From contig NZ_JBBEOG010000001.1 in NCBI RefSeq assembly GCF_037860835.1, forward strand, positions 708,823-772,822: a stretch of DNA of 64,000 bases. Direction: 5' to 3'. The notes under the pieces were generated by a model that did not search any database, had not been told where the DNA came from, and was given only the letters and a program-made list of their open reading frames with translations. How positions within the stretch are numbered: position 1 is the stretch's first letter; each line of letters begins with the position of its first letter. Below, piece after piece: positions 1-9,761 of this stretch. Both the position numbers and the translations under genes were made by a program. The DNA comes from Aquipuribacter nitratireducens (GTDB lineage: Bacteria; Actinomycetota; Actinomycetes; Actinomycetales; JBBAYJ01).

Positions 1-1
1 C

Positions 2-1720
2 GCCCAGCGGTGGCGCCGGTCGCTCCACGTCCGGGTCGTCGTCCTCACCGTGTCGCTCGGCACGGTCGTCGTCGTCGCCATCGGGCAGCTCGTCCTCTAC
101 GACGTCGCGAACGGCCTCGTCGAGCAGCGCACCCGCGTCGCCTTCGTCGAGAGCGCCGCGCAGGCCGCCCGCGTGCAGGAGGCCTTCGACCAGGCCGCCG
201 CCCAGGACGTCACCGCCGAGCAGCAGCTCGTCAACGACCTCCTGCCCCGCCTCGAGGGGGCGGGCGCGCAGCGGCTGCGGGAGGTCGTGCTCCTGCGCTC
301 GGTCGGCAACGAGCGCGCCGTCCGGCTCGGGGACACCTACAGCGACGGGCTGCTGCCCAGCACCATCACCCCGGAGCTGCGCGCGGCCGTCACCGACGAC
401 CCCGAGCGGCAGCAGGCCCAGCTGCTGCAGGTGCGCAGCAGCGGCCCCGACGACGGTGACCCCGCCATCGCCGTGGGCGAGCGCATCGAGCTGCCGCTCT
501 CGGGCGAGCACGACCTGTTCCTCGTCTACCGCCTCGACCAGGAGCAGCAGAGCCTCGCCGTCGTCGAGCGCGCCCTCCTGCTCGGCCAGGTCGCGCTCGT
601 CCTCCTCGTCGGGGCCATCGCGTGGCTCGTCACCCGCCTCGTCGTCGAACCGGTCCGCGAGGCCGCCGGGACCGCCGAGCGGCTCGCCGGCGGACAGCTC
701 GACGTCCGCATGGCCGAGCGCGGCGAGGACGACCTCGCCCTGCTGTCGCGCAGCTTCAACGCCATGGCGGCGAGCCTCCAGCGGCAGATCGTCCAGCTCG
801 AGCAGCTGTCGCACCTGCAGCAGCGCTTCGTCAGCGACGTCTCCCACGAGCTGCGGACGCCCCTCACGACCATCCGGATGGCCGCGGACCTCCTCCACGA
901 CCGCCGGCACGACTTCGACGCCGACCTCGCCCGCAGCGTCGAGCTCCTCCAGGCGCAGATCGACCGGTTCGAGGCGCTGCTCGCCGACCTCCTCGAGGTG
1001 AGCCGCTTCGACGCCGGGGCCGCCGAGCTCGACACCGAGGCGGTCGACGTCGCCGACGTCGTCCGCCACGCGACCGAGACCGCCCGGCCGATCGCCGACG
1101 CGCGCGGCGTCGTGCTCGTGGTCCACGCGCCGGCCCAGCCCGTCATGGCGCAGGTCGACCGGCGCCGCGTCGAGCGGGTCGTCCGCAACCTCGTGAGCAA
1201 CGCCGTCGAGCACGCCGAGGGCACCGACGTCACCGTCACGGTCGCCGCGGACGCGCAGGCGGTCGGGGTCGGGGTCCGCGACCACGGCGTCGGCCTCGAC
1301 GGTGCGGAGCTCGGCCGGGTCTTCGACCGGTTCTGGCGCGCCGACCCCGCCCGCGCCCGGACGACCGGCGGGACCGGCCTCGGCCTCGCGATCTCCCTGG
1401 AGGACGCGCGCCTGCACGGCGGCCGGCTCGAGGTGTGGGGGCGTCCCGGGGAGGGTGCGCACTTCCTCATGACGGTGCCGCGACGGGCCGGCGCCGACCC
1501 GGGCGCAGGGCCCCTCGCCGTCGTCCCCGAGGACGGCACGGACGGCACGGACGGCACGGACGGCACGGACGGCACGGACGGCACGGACGGCGCCGGAGCG
1601 ACGGGGGCGGCAGCCGCACCGGACGCACCTGTCGCGGACGCTGCGGACGCCTCCGGGTTCGTACCTCCCGGTGCCGCGGGCGACCCTGCGGGCACGCGCG
1701 ACGCGGAGGTGATCCGGTGA
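2..1720 (+). CDS. mtrB: MtrB sensor histidine kinase (5' end outside window)
   Basis: Membrane histidine kinase partnering response regulator MtrA in control of cell-wall metabolism and division in actinobacteria. The frame is open to the left edge, so the start and part of the first membrane segment are missing. Visible in order: end of TM1 (VVVVAIGQLVLY), an extracytoplasmic sensor region, TM2 near 590-640, a HAMP linker, a DHp helix with the phospho-acceptor His in VSHELRTPL (His codon 845-847), and a HATPase domain with an N-box (RNLVSNAVEHA) and G-box (GTGLGLAIS). The tail after the kinase domain is low complexity and includes six DGT repeats. The stop overlaps the lpqB GTG, so mtrB and lpqB are translationally coupled. 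mtrA would be expected just outside the window. Confidence 0.96.
   Translation, partial: AQRWRRSLHVRVVVLTVSLGTVVVVAIGQLVLYDVANGLVEQRTRVAFVESAAQAARVQEAFDQAAAQDVTAEQQLVNDLLPRLEGAGAQRLREVVLLRSVGNERAVRLGDTYSDGLLPSTITPELRAAVTDDPERQQAQLLQVRSSGPDDGDPAIAVGERIELPLSGEHDLFLVYRLDQEQQSLAVVERALLLGQVALVLLVGAIAWLVTRLVVEPVREAAGTAERLAGGQLDVRMAERGEDDLALLSRSFNAMAASLQRQIVQLEQLSHLQQRFVSDVSHELRTPLTTIRMAADLLHDRRHDFDADLARSVELLQAQIDRFEALLADLLEVSRFDAGAAELDTEAVDVADVVRHATETARPIADARGVVLVVHAPAQPVMAQVDRRRVERVVRNLVSNAVEHAEGTDVTVTVAADAQAVGVGVRDHGVGLDGAELGRVFDRFWRADPARARTTGGTGLGLAISLEDARLHGGRLEVWGRPGEGAHFLMTVPRRAGADPGAGPLAVVPEDGTDGTDGTDGTDGTDGTDGAGATGAAAAPDAPVADAADASGFVPPGAAGDPAGTRDAEVIR
1532..1591 (+). repeat. 9-bp tandem repeat in mtrB 3' end
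   Basis: Six perfect tandem copies of GACGGCACG (1532-1585) plus a partial GACGGC encode a (Asp-Gly-Thr)6 run in the tail of MtrB, after the kinase domain. A unit of 9 bp keeps the frame, so copy-number change would lengthen or shorten the tail without breaking the protein. Confidence 0.95.
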
Positions 1721-3594
1721 CCGCGCGGCCGCCGCGCGCGCGGGCGGCCCGGGCGGTGCGCGCGGTGCTCGCCGTCCTGCTCGGGCTCGTGCTCGCCGGC
1801 TGCGCGAGCCTGCCGACGACCGGGCGGGTCGTCGCCGGCGGCGACGTCGACCAGCAGGGCGTCCGGCCGGCGCTGCGGGTGGCGGCCGCCGGACCCGTGC
1901 CCGGTGCGGACGAGCGCGAGCTCGTCACCGGGTTCCTCGCCGCCGTCGCCGGGCTCGACGACTACAGCGTCGCGCGGGAGTTCCTCGCCCCCGGTGCGGA
2001 GGACTGGCGACCGGCGGACCGCACGGTCGTGCACCAGGGCCTCCAGGTCCTGTCCTCCGACGTCGAGGGCGACGAGGCGACCGTCCGGCTCAGCGCCGTC
2101 GTCGTCGCCCGCATCGACGGCAACGGCCGCTACGTGCCGCAGAGCCCGACGACCGAGGAGCAGGTGTACCGGCTCGAGCGCGTCGCGGGGGAGTGGCGCA
2201 TCAGCGAGCTGCCGACGGGCGTCCTCGTCAGCGAGATCGACGCCGACCGCGTGCTCAGCGACTTCGGGGTCTGGTTCCCCGACCCGACCGGCACCTACCT
2301 CGTGCCCGACGTCCGCTGGTTCCCCCATCTGACGTCGTCGGCGACGAGCCTCGTGCGGGCGCTGCTCGCCGGGCCGAGCGCCCCGTACCTCGGCGCGCTC
2401 ACGACCGCCGTCCCCGAGGGGACGCGGCTGGGGCTCGCGACCGTCCCCGTCGAGAACGGCATCGCGACCGTCGACCTCACCGACGACGTCCTCGTCGCCG
2501 ACAGCGCCCAGCGCTCCCTCCTGCTCTCGCAGCTGCGGCAGACGCTGCGTGCGGTGCCCGGCGTCAGCAACGTGTCGGTGACGGTCGACGGCGCCCCGCT
2601 GCCCGACGTGCAGCCGGAGGACGGTCTGCAGGGCACCCAGCTGCGGGTCGACCCGGGGGTCGACGACCGGCCCTACGTGCTGGGCGCGCCGACGGGCGGT
2701 GCAACCGGCTCCCCCGGCGAGGGCGGCGACGGTGACGGTGACGGTGACGGCGAGGAGGGGCCGGACGCCACCGCGGATCCCGTCGAGACCGAGCCGGCCG
2801 TGGGGCCGGACGGTCGTACCGTCGCCCCGCCCGGGGCGCAGCTCCTGCGCCTCGACCTCGACGGCGCGACCCCGGTCGACGGCACCGAGGCGCTCACCGA
2901 CCTCGTGCGCACAGGTCTCGCGGCGTCGTACGACGGGGAGACGTTCGCGGGGCTCGACGCCGACCGGACGGCGCTGTGGGTCCAGCAGACCGGCTCGCCG
3001 CCCGTCGAGCTCGTCACCGGCAGCGGCCTCACGCAGCCCTCCTTCGACCCGCCGCCGCTCGGCTGGCTGTGGACGGTGTCCGCCGACCCCGACGGGGGGC
3101 CGCCCCGGGTGCTCGCGGCGGCGTCGTCGACCGAACCGGTCGAGGCGCGGTGGCTGACGAGCGGCGACGAGGTGCGGGCGCTGCGCGTGAGCCGCGACGG
3201 CACACGGGTCGTCGTCGTCGTCGCGCGGCGCGACGGGTCGGTCGTCGTGGAGGTGAGGGGCGTCCGCCGGGACGCGGGCAACCAGCCCCTGTCGCTGTCC
3301 GAGGCCGCGATCCGGCTCGCCCCGCAGGTCCTCGACGCCGTCGACGCGGCGTGGGTGGGCGACGACCAGGTGGTCGTCCTCGGCCGCTCCGGCGAGGAGC
3401 CCCTGCGGCCGTTCCTCGCCCAGGTCGGCGGTCCCGCCCAGCCGCTGGCACCCACCCCGGGAGCGGTGACGGTGTCGAGCGGGCTGGGGGAGCGCTCGAT
3501 CGTCGTCGGTACCTCCGACGGCACCGTGCTGCGCCGCTCCGGCAGCCTGTGGATCGACGGCGCCTCCGGGGTGTCGCCCGCGCACCCCGGCTGA
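1717..3594 (+). CDS. lpqB: Lipoprotein LpqB, MtrAB-associated
   Basis: Lipoprotein that interacts with MtrB and modulates MtrAB signalling. 625 aa. The GTG at 1717 overlaps the mtrB stop and is preceded by GGAGG about 7 bases upstream. An N-terminal signal peptide ends in a lipobox, LVLAGC, with lipidated Cys29. A GerMN-type domain lies at about residues 205-296 (region SLVRALLAGPS to VSVTVDGAPLP). The C-terminal half is the LpqB beta-propeller-like domain. Between them is an acidic low-complexity linker containing Gly-Asp repeats from a GGTGAC hexamer repeated at 2731-2748. Order mtrB-lpqB-comF-hpf-secA matches Rv3245c-Rv3240c. Confidence 0.94.
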   Translation: MTARPPRARAARAVRAVLAVLLGLVLAGCASLPTTGRVVAGGDVDQQGVRPALRVAAAGPVPGADERELVTGFLAAVAGLDDYSVAREFLAPGAEDWRPADRTVVHQGLQVLSSDVEGDEATVRLSAVVVARIDGNGRYVPQSPTTEEQVYRLERVAGEWRISELPTGVLVSEIDADRVLSDFGVWFPDPTGTYLVPDVRWFPHLTSSATSLVRALLAGPSAPYLGALTTAVPEGTRLGLATVPVENGIATVDLTDDVLVADSAQRSLLLSQLRQTLRAVPGVSNVSVTVDGAPLPDVQPEDGLQGTQLRVDPGVDDRPYVLGAPTGGATGSPGEGGDGDGDGDGEEGPDATADPVETEPAVGPDGRTVAPPGAQLLRLDLDGATPVDGTEALTDLVRTGLAASYDGETFAGLDADRTALWVQQTGSPPVELVTGSGLTQPSFDPPPLGWLWTVSADPDGGPPRVLAAASSTEPVEARWLTSGDEVRALRVSRDGTRVVVVVARRDGSVVVEVRGVRRDAGNQPLSLSEAAIRLAPQVLDAVDAAWVGDDQVVVLGRSGEEPLRPFLAQVGGPAQPLAPTPGAVTVSSGLGERSIVVGTSDGTVLRRSGSLWIDGASGVSPAHPG

Positions 3595-3682
3595 GGCGGG
3601 GGTCCCGTCCACAGCCACCGCGGGTCGTCCCCAGGCGACGGCGCCCCCGACGCGGACGAGGCGCCCGGCCCACGCTGAGGCG

Positions 3683-4432
3683 GTGGGTCGGGGCGAGGGG
3701 ACGGTCGGCGGGTCGCTGCTCGCCGGTCTCGACGGTGTCGTGAGGGTGCTCCTGCCGGTCTCCTGCCCCGGCTGCGGGTGCCCGGACGTCGTGGTGTGCC
3801 CGTCGTGCCGCCACCGGGTCCTGTCCGGGCCGGCGCTCCACCGGATCCTGGTCGACGGCACCCCGGCGGTCGCCTCGGCGTCGTGGCGCGGGCCGGCCGC
3901 CGGGCTCGTCGGGGGCCTCAAGGAGCGGGGCCGCACCGACGTCCTCGACGTGCTGGCGGCCGCGCTGGCCCGTGCCGTCGCGCTGCTGCTGTGGCCGGCG
4001 GAGGGCGGTCCGCGCCACGACGCCGGCCCGCCGGTCCCCCCGGTCCTGCCGGGGGCGGGGGGTCCCGTGCTGCTCGTCCCGCCGCCGGCGACGTGGCGGG
4101 CCGTGGTGCGCCGTCGCGACCGCCCGGGGGAGCGGCTCGCCGGGCACGCCGCCGACCGTCTCCGTCGCGCGGGCGCCGACGTGGTCGCCGTCCCGGCCCT
4201 CGCGCTGCGCCGCCGTGTCGTCGACCAGGCGGGACTCGGGCGCGTCGCGCGCGAGCAGAACCTCACCGGTGCCCACCGCCTGCGGCCCGGTCTCGGCGGT
4301 GTCGTCGCCGGCCGCGACGTCGTGGTCGTCGACGACGTCGTGACGAGCGGTGCCACCGCCGTCGAGGCGGGTGCGACGCTCCGGGCGGCCGGGGCGCGGG
4401 TCGTGGGGACCGCGAGCGTGGCGCACGCGTGA
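3683..4432 (+). CDS. comF: ComF family phosphoribosyltransferase-like protein
   Basis: 249-aa ComF/GntX family protein, related to competence protein ComF; the cellular role in actinobacteria is unsettled. An N-terminal zinc-ribbon-like cluster has Cys28, 31, 33, 39 and 42 (CPGCGCPDVVVCPSC). The C-terminal half is a phosphoribosyltransferase fold with the PRPP-binding motif VVVDDVVTSGAT near residues 213-225. GTG 3683 is chosen because the hexamer CACGCT (3671-3676) ends 6 bases upstream, as at many leaderless starts in this window; no good Shine-Dalgarno is seen. Lies between lpqB and hpf as in mycobacteria. Confidence 0.88.
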   Translation: MGRGEGTVGGSLLAGLDGVVRVLLPVSCPGCGCPDVVVCPSCRHRVLSGPALHRILVDGTPAVASASWRGPAAGLVGGLKERGRTDVLDVLAAALARAVALLLWPAEGGPRHDAGPPVPPVLPGAGGPVLLVPPPATWRAVVRRRDRPGERLAGHAADRLRRAGADVVAVPALALRRRVVDQAGLGRVAREQNLTGAHRLRPGLGGVVAGRDVVVVDDVVTSGATAVEAGATLRAAGARVVGTASVAHA

Positions 4433-4440
4433 TGCCGCCC

Positions 4441-4476
4441 GGATCGCCGCCCGGATCGCCGCCCGGATCGCCGCCC
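4441..4476 (+). repeat. 12-bp tandem repeat between comF and hpf
   Basis: Three perfect tandem copies of GGATCGCCGCCC directly downstream of the comF stop, with a degenerate fourth unit before them. They end 4 bases before the -35-like hexamer of the promoter at 4481-4509. Non-coding as far as I can tell. Confidence 0.9.
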
Positions 4477-4480
4477 CGGC

Positions 4481-4509
4481 TTCACGCGGGCGCGACGGGG
4501 GACTAACGT
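4481..4509 (+). promoter_or_regulatory. Promoter upstream of hpf and its leader ORF
   Basis: TTCACG (4481-4486) and TAACGT (4504-4509) are separated by 17 bases, a good match to the actinobacterial housekeeping sigma consensus (TTGACA-N17-TANNNT). The predicted transcript start falls at or next to the ATG at 4516, giving a roughly 175-nt transcript leader before hpf at 4691. Confidence 0.65.
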
Positions 4510-4515
4510 TCTGTC

Positions 4516-4605
4516 ATGGAGCAGGCCGCGGTCCTCGGGACCGCGGCCTCCTGCGTCCTCGGCCGGTCCGCCGCCCGGCCCGGGGGGGTGGTCGCCCGGT
4601 CCTGA
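4516..4605 (+). CDS. Possible 29-aa leaderless leader ORF upstream of hpf
   Basis: Short ORF beginning MEQAAVLGTAASCVLG and ending at TGA 4603-4605. Its ATG lies 6 bases after the -10 hexamer, so it would be the first codon of the hpf transcript. The ORF contains a perfect 12-bp inverted repeat (4523-4534 and 4538-4549, 3-nt loop), so ribosomes translating it would disrupt a strong hairpin. This layout suggests a leader-peptide or upstream-ORF control of hpf. It has no recognisable homology, and a chance ORF is possible. Confidence 0.4.
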   Translation: MEQAAVLGTAASCVLGRSAARPGGVVARS

Positions 4606-4690
4606 GCACCGTCGGCACCCGTCCGGGCGGCCGTCGTCAGGGCCACCACCTGATGCACGTGTCTCTGCACCCACGCACTCAGGAGGCTCC

Positions 4691-5443
4691 ATGGACGTCA
4701 CCGTGACCGCACGACACACCCACGTGTCCGACCGGTTCCGTCGCCACCTCGAGGAGAAGGTCGAGAAGGTCGAGCAGCTCTGCCCGCGCTGCATCCGCGT
4801 CGACGCGGTCGTCAGCGAGGAGAAGAACCCGCGGCAGCAGAGCAGCTCCCACCGGATCGAGCTGACGGTTCTCAGCAAGGGACCCGTCGTGCGCGGCGAG
4901 GCCCGTGCCGGCGACCCGTACGCGGCGCTCGACCTGGCGCTCGCGAAGCTGTACGAACGCCTCAGGCGCGCGCGGGACCGTCGCAAGGTGCACCACGGAC
5001 GTCATGCCCCCGAACCCCTCCACCGCGCCAGCGCGCGCTGGGACGGCATCGACCTCGACGCCGAGCGCGAGGTCGCCGCCGGGGTGGCCGCACCCGCCCT
5101 CAACGGGCACGCACCGACCGCGGAGGCGGGCGCCGACGCCGCCCCGGGCGAGGTGGCGGACGACCGTGCGTCCTCGGACGGCGCGACGGGCCTCGACGGC
5201 TCGCCCGTCGAGATCCGCGAGAAGGTCCACCCGGCCGTGCCGATGACCCCCGAGCAGGCGCTGTACGAGATGGAGCTCGTCGGCCACGACTTCTACCTCT
5301 TCGTCGACGCCGCCACCGGCATGCCGAGCGCCATGTACCGGCGCAAGGGCTGGAGCTACGGCGTGATCCGGCTCAGCGACCGCGCCACCGACGAGGCGGA
5401 GCAGCGCAGCAGCGAGGTCCCGGTGATGGCCGGCCACGACTGA
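4691..5443 (+). CDS. hpf: Long-form ribosome hibernation promoting factor
   Basis: 250-aa long HPF (HPF/RaiA family). It binds the 30S decoding region in stationary phase or stress and promotes 100S ribosome dimers through its C-terminal domain. N-terminal domain residues 1-105 begins MDVTVTARHTHVSDRFRRHL, followed by an Ala/Gly/Asp-rich linker. The C-terminal dimerisation domain (about 178-240) contains PVEIREKVHPAVPMTPEQAL and GHDFYLFVDAATGMPSAMYR. The start is supported by AGGAGG (4681-4686) 4 bases before the ATG. Located between comF and secA as in M. tuberculosis (Rv3241c). Regulation is probably through the leader at 4516-4690. Confidence 0.95.
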   Translation: MDVTVTARHTHVSDRFRRHLEEKVEKVEQLCPRCIRVDAVVSEEKNPRQQSSSHRIELTVLSKGPVVRGEARAGDPYAALDLALAKLYERLRRARDRRKVHHGRHAPEPLHRASARWDGIDLDAEREVAAGVAAPALNGHAPTAEAGADAAPGEVADDRASSDGATGLDGSPVEIREKVHPAVPMTPEQALYEMELVGHDFYLFVDAATGMPSAMYRRKGWSYGVIRLSDRATDEAEQRSSEVPVMAGHD

Positions 5444-5459
5444 GCGCACCCGACCCGCG

Positions 5460-5501
5460 CCGACGGCCCCCGCCACCGACACTGGTGACGGGGGCCGTCG
5501 G
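5460..5501 (+). terminator. Hairpin terminator after hpf
   Basis: A 13-bp inverted repeat (CCGACGGCCCCCG at 5460-5472 with its complement at 5489-5501) encloses a smaller CACC/GGTG pairing. No U-tract follows, which is usual for actinobacterial intrinsic-type hairpins. It separates hpf from the next gene. Confidence 0.6.
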
Positions 5502-5523
5502 TGTCTCCTGCGAGGATCCGCCG

Positions 5524-6777
5524 GTGCCCCGAGAGCTGCTGCGCGCGGACCAGGCCCGCCGTCTCGCCCTCGGCGCGCAGGGACTGCTGGCCGCGCGCCC
5601 TCGGCCGGGCGCCGCGAGCGACCGCGGCCACGTGCGGCGCCTCGTCGAGCGGCTCGGCGCCGTCCAGGTGGACTCCGTCAACGTCGTCGCCCGCGCCCAC
5701 CTGCTGCCGTTCCTCGCCCGCCTCGGTGACTACCGGCCCGACGTCCTCGACGCGGCGCTCCGGGCGAGCTCCTCGCGCCCGCCCGTCGCGTGGGAGTACT
5801 GGGGACACGAGGCCTCCTACGTCCCCGCCGGGGCGCTCGCCGCCCTCCGCTTCCGCATGCGCGAGGCCGAGGAACGCGCGTGGGGCGGGATGCTCGACGT
5901 CGCCCGCCGCCGTCCCCAGCTGCTGACCGACGTCGTCGCGGCGCTCGCCGACGGCCCGCTCACCGCACGGCAGCTCCAGGCGCTCCTCGAGCCCGCGCAC
6001 CGACGCCGCAGCGACCACTGGGGCTGGAACTGGTCCGACGTCAAGCGCGCCGTCGAGATGGCCTTCTGGTCCGGGCAGGTGACGAGTGCCGGGCGGACCA
6101 CCCAGTTCGAGCGCCGCTACGACCTGCCCGAACGGGTGTGGCCCGCCGAGGCCCTGCGCACGCCGTGGCCGGACCGCGTGGAGGCGGCCCTCGAGCTGGT
6201 CCGGAGGGCGGGTCTCGCCCTGGGCGTCGCGACCCTCGACGACCTCGCCGACCACTACCGGCTCCGCACCGCCGACGCACGGGGCGCGGTCGCCGCGCTC
6301 GTCGAGTCCGGCGACCTGGTCCCCGTCGAGGTCGTGGGCTGGGACGCCCCGGCGTGGCGGCACACCGCGGTCCCGCTGCCGCGGGCGAGCGCGGTCGAGG
6401 GCCCGGGCGTCCTGCTCGCGCCCTTCGACCCGCTGGTGTGGCACCGGCCCCGCACGGAGCGGCTCTTCGGGTTCCGCTACCGGCTCGAGATCTACGTGCC
6501 GGCCGCCCGCCGGGTCCACGGCTACTACGTGCTGCCCTTCCTCCACCGCGGGCGTCTCGTCGCCCGGGTCGACCTCAAGGCGGACCGCAGGGCCGGCCGG
6601 CTGCTCGTCCGGGCCGCCTGGGCGGAGGCCGGCACGGACGGCGACGACGTCGCCGCCCTCGCCGCCGAGTGCGGGCGGGTGGGGCGCTGGCTCGGGTGCC
6701 CGGACGTCGTCGTCGAGCCGCTGGGGGACCTGGCGGCTCCCCTCGCGCTGGCCTGCCGGGCGGTCACCGGCCGCTGA
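5524..6777 (+). CDS. Winged-helix DNA glycosylase-like protein (YcaQ/HTH_42 family)
   Basis: 417-aa protein of the winged-helix family typified by E. coli YcaQ (interstrand crosslink DNA glycosylase) and Streptomyces AlkZ. These unhook crosslinked or bulky alkylated bases. Family signatures visible: [31 protein letters not shown] and [20 protein letters not shown] chose GTG 5524, preceded by GAGGA 7 bases upstream; the frame is open further upstream but only through the hpf terminator. The exact lesion substrate is not predictable. Confidence 0.85.
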   Translation: MPRELLRADQARRLALGAQGLLAARPRPGAASDRGHVRRLVERLGAVQVDSVNVVARAHLLPFLARLGDYRPDVLDAALRASSSRPPVAWEYWGHEASYVPAGALAALRFRMREAEERAWGGMLDVARRRPQLLTDVVAALADGPLTARQLQALLEPAHRRRSDHWGWNWSDVKRAVEMAFWSGQVTSAGRTTQFERRYDLPERVWPAEALRTPWPDRVEAALELVRRAGLALGVATLDDLADHYRLRTADARGAVAALVESGDLVPVEVVGWDAPAWRHTAVPLPRASAVEGPGVLLAPFDPLVWHRPRTERLFGFRYRLEIYVPAARRVHGYYVLPFLHRGRLVARVDLKADRRAGRLLVRAAWAEAGTDGDDVAALAAECGRVGRWLGCPDVVVEPLGDLAAPLALACRAVTGR

Positions 6778-6854
6778 GGGGGTCGGGCGGACGACGGCCG
6801 ACGGTGGGTCGACGTCGCGGTCCGGGCCCCGGACCGGCGTCTACGATGCCGCGT

Positions 6855-9761
6855 GTGGGATTCATCGACCGCATGCTCCGGGTGGGCGAGGGCAAGGTCC
6901 TCCGGCGCCTGACGACGATCGCCGACCAGGTCAACGCCATCGAGGACGAGTTCGTCGCGATGAGCGACGCCGAGCTGCGCGGGGAGACCGACCGGCTCAA
7001 GGCGCGGCTGGCCGACGGGGAGACGCTCGAGCGGCTCATGCCCGAGGCCTTCGCGGCGGTGCGGGAGGCGTCCAAGCGCACCCTCGGGTTCCGGCACTTC
7101 GACGTGCAGGTCATGGGCGGCGCGGCCCTCCACCTCGGCAACATCGCGGAGATGAAGACCGGTGAGGGCAAGACCCTCGTCGCGACGCTGCCCGCCTACC
7201 TCAACGCGCTCACCGGGCGCGGCGTCCACGTCGTCACCGTCAACGACTACCTCGCCCGGTACCAGAGCGACCTCATGGGCCGCGTCTACCGGTTCCTCGG
7301 CATGGAGACCGGGGTCGTCCTCAACGGCCAGACCCCGACCGAGCGTCGCCAGATGTACGCCGCCGACATCACGTACGGCACGAACAACGAGTTCGGCTTC
7401 GACTACCTCCGCGACAACATGGCGCAGAGCCTGCAGAACCTCGTGCAGCGCGACCACTACTTCGCGATCGTCGACGAGGTCGACTCGATCCTCGTCGACG
7501 AGGCACGTACGCCGCTCATCATCTCCGGGCCCGTCGAGCAGCCGCAGAAGTGGTACCAGGAGTTCGCGAGGCTCGCGGCCCGGATGGAGGCCGACACCCA
7601 CTACGAGGTCGACGAGAAGAAGCGCACCGTCGGTGTCACCGAGGACGGCATCGCCCTCGTGGAGGACCACCTCGGCGTGGAGAACCTCTACGAGTCGGAG
7701 AACACGCCGCTCATCGGCTTCCTCAACAACGCCGTCAAGGCGAAGGAGCTGTACAAGCGGGACCGCGACTACGTCGTCATCGACGGCAACGTCAACATCG
7801 TCGACGAGCACACCGGGCGCATGCTGCCCGGCCGCCGCTACTCCGAGGGCATGCACCAGGCCATCGAGGCGAAGGAGGGCGTGACGATCCAGCGGGAGAA
7901 CCAGACGCTGGCCTCGATCACGCTCCAGAACTACTTCCGGATGTACAACAAGCTCGCCGGGATGACCGGTACGGCGAAGACGGAGGAGACGGAGTTCAGC
8001 CAGATCTACGGCATGGGCGTCGTCGAGATCCCGACGAACCGGCCGATGGTCCGCGCCGACGAGGTCGACGTCGTCTACAAGAACGAGGACGCGAAGTACC
8101 GCGCGATCCTCTCCGACATCGTCGAGCGGCACGAGAAGGGCCAGCCGGTGCTCGTCGGCACGACGAGCGTCGAGAAGTCCGAGCGGGTCTCCCGGGCCCT
8201 GCAGAAGGCCGGCATCCCGCACGAGGTCCTCAACGCCAAGCAGCACGAGCGTGAGGCCGCGGTCGTCGCCATGGCCGGTCGCACCGGCGCCGTCACCGTC
8301 GCCACCAACATGGCAGGGCGCGGCACCGACATCATGCTCGGCGGCAACGCGGAGTTCATGGCCGTCGAGGCGATGCGGGCCCGCGGCCTCGACCCGAACG
8401 AGGACCCCGAGGCGTACGAGGCGGCGTGGCCCGACGAGCTGGACACGGCGAAGGCCGCCGTGGCCGCCGACGCCGACAAGGTCCTCGAGGCGGGCGGTCT
8501 CTACGTCCTCGGCACCGAGCGGCACGAGTCGCGCCGCATCGACAACCAGCTCCGCGGCCGCTCCGGTCGGCAGGGCGACCCGGGCGAGAGCCGCTTCTAC
8601 CTCGCGCTCAGCGACGACCTCATGCGGATGTTCAACTCGGGGCTCGTCGAGGGCTTCCTCGAGCGGACCGGGGTCTCGGAGGACGAGCCCATCCGCTCGA
8701 AGATGGTGAGCCGCTCCATCGAGAGCGCCCAGAAGCAGGTCGAGGCCCGCAACTTCGAGATCCGCAAGAACGTCCTCAAGTACGACGACGTCCTCAACAT
8801 GCAGCGCACCGTCATCTACAAGGAGCGCCGCCGCGTCCTGGAGCACGCCGACCTCGGCGACGAGGTCCGCCACTTCGCCGCCGACGTCGTCGAGGGCTAC
8901 GTCCGCGCCGCCACGAGCGAGCCGCACGCCGAGGACTGGGACCTCGACCAGCTGTGGCAGGACCTGCGGGCGGTGTACCCGGTGGGCGTCCAGCAGGAGG
9001 AGGTGCTCGCCGAGCACGGCGGCCTGCAGGGCGTCTCGCCGCAGGTCCTCGTCGACGAGCTCACCGCCGACGTCCGCGTCGCCTACGACGCGCGCGAGGA
9101 GGAGATGAGCCCCGCGCTCATGCGCCAGCTCGAACGGCGGGTCGTGCTCGGGGTCATCGACCGCAAGTGGCGCGAGCACCTGTACGAGATGGACTACCTG
9201 CAGGACGGCATCGGCCTGCGGGCCATGGCCCAGCGCAACCCGCTCGTGGAGTACCAGCGCGAGGGCTTCGACATGTTCCAGGCGATGACGGAGGGCATCA
9301 AGGAGGAGACGGTCCGGCTCGTCTTCGCCGCCCAGCTCACCGCCGCCCCGCAGCGTCCGCCCGCCGGGGTGGAGGTCGTCGACGGCGGCGGGTCCGAGCC
9401 CGTCGCGGTCGGTGCCGGTGCCCGGACCGCGGGTGCGGCCGCTGCCGGCGCCGCCACGGGCGGCACGGCCGGCGGAGCCGGGGCCCCCGCCCAGCCCCCG
9501 ACCGGGACCGAGCCCGGGGAGCCGGCGGACAAGACACCGGCCGCCGCCGCGGAGGCGGAGCCCGAGGTCCCCGCCTCGTTCTCCGTCCCGGGCCTCGACC
9601 AGCGCGTCGGCGCGCTGTCGTACACCGCCCCCACGCTCGACGGTGAGGCCCCCGGCGAGCCGGGGACGAGCGGGGCCCGCCCGGCGGGCCGCGGCGGGGC
9701 CGACGGCGCCAACCGCGCCCAGCGCCGCGCCGCCGCGAAGCGGGACAAGCGCCAGGGCTGA
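6855..9761 (+). CDS. secA: SecA preprotein translocase ATPase
   Basis: Motor ATPase driving proteins through SecYEG. 968 aa from GTG 6855. Walker A is MKTGEGKT (residues 100-107), Walker B-type DEVD at 207-210, and [10 protein letters not shown] is present in the second nucleotide-binding fold. The C-terminal linker is Ala/Gly/Pro-rich and ends [16 protein letters not shown] with no zinc-binding cysteines, as in actinobacterial SecA1. The hexamer TACGAT (6842-6847) lies 7 bases before GTG 6855 and overlaps an alternative in-frame ATG at 6846, so a leaderless start at 6855 ([14 protein letters not shown]) is preferred; the ATG would add three residues. Confidence 0.97.
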   Translation: MGFIDRMLRVGEGKVLRRLTTIADQVNAIEDEFVAMSDAELRGETDRLKARLADGETLERLMPEAFAAVREASKRTLGFRHFDVQVMGGAALHLGNIAEMKTGEGKTLVATLPAYLNALTGRGVHVVTVNDYLARYQSDLMGRVYRFLGMETGVVLNGQTPTERRQMYAADITYGTNNEFGFDYLRDNMAQSLQNLVQRDHYFAIVDEVDSILVDEARTPLIISGPVEQPQKWYQEFARLAARMEADTHYEVDEKKRTVGVTEDGIALVEDHLGVENLYESENTPLIGFLNNAVKAKELYKRDRDYVVIDGNVNIVDEHTGRMLPGRRYSEGMHQAIEAKEGVTIQRENQTLASITLQNYFRMYNKLAGMTGTAKTEETEFSQIYGMGVVEIPTNRPMVRADEVDVVYKNEDAKYRAILSDIVERHEKGQPVLVGTTSVEKSERVSRALQKAGIPHEVLNAKQHEREAAVVAMAGRTGAVTVATNMAGRGTDIMLGGNAEFMAVEAMRARGLDPNEDPEAYEAAWPDELDTAKAAVAADADKVLEAGGLYVLGTERHESRRIDNQLRGRSGRQGDPGESRFYLALSDDLMRMFNSGLVEGFLERTGVSEDEPIRSKMVSRSIESAQKQVEARNFEIRKNVLKYDDVLNMQRTVIYKERRRVLEHADLGDEVRHFAADVVEGYVRAATSEPHAEDWDLDQLWQDLRAVYPVGVQQEEVLAEHGGLQGVSPQVLVDELTADVRVAYDAREEEMSPALMRQLERRVVLGVIDRKWREHLYEMDYLQDGIGLRAMAQRNPLVEYQREGFDMFQAMTEGIKEETVRLVFAAQLTAAPQRPPAGVEVVDGGGSEPVAVGAGARTAGAAAAGAATGGTAGGAGAPAQPPTGTEPGEPADKTPAAAAEAEPEVPASFSVPGLDQRVGALSYTAPTLDGEAPGEPGTSGARPAGRGGADGANRAQRRAAAKRDKRQG

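Noticed and set aside
1532..1591. CRISPR-like array
   Set aside because: Contiguous 9-bp repeats without spacers, in frame inside mtrB; no cas genes in the window.
526..4986. Very long reverse-strand open frame (1486 codons) opposite mtrB, lpqB, comF and hpf
   Set aside because: Shadow frame caused by high third-position GC in the forward genes; composition is Arg/Pro/Gly-rich with no recognisable domain.
6846..6848. ATG start for secA
   Set aside because: It overlaps the -10-like TACGAT; GTG 6855 at the leaderless distance is preferred, though the ATG cannot be excluded.
5790..6854. Upstream extension of the secA frame through the YcaQ-type gene
   Set aside because: The extension is low-complexity Arg/Pro-rich shadow; the SecA family N-terminus starts at 6846/6855.
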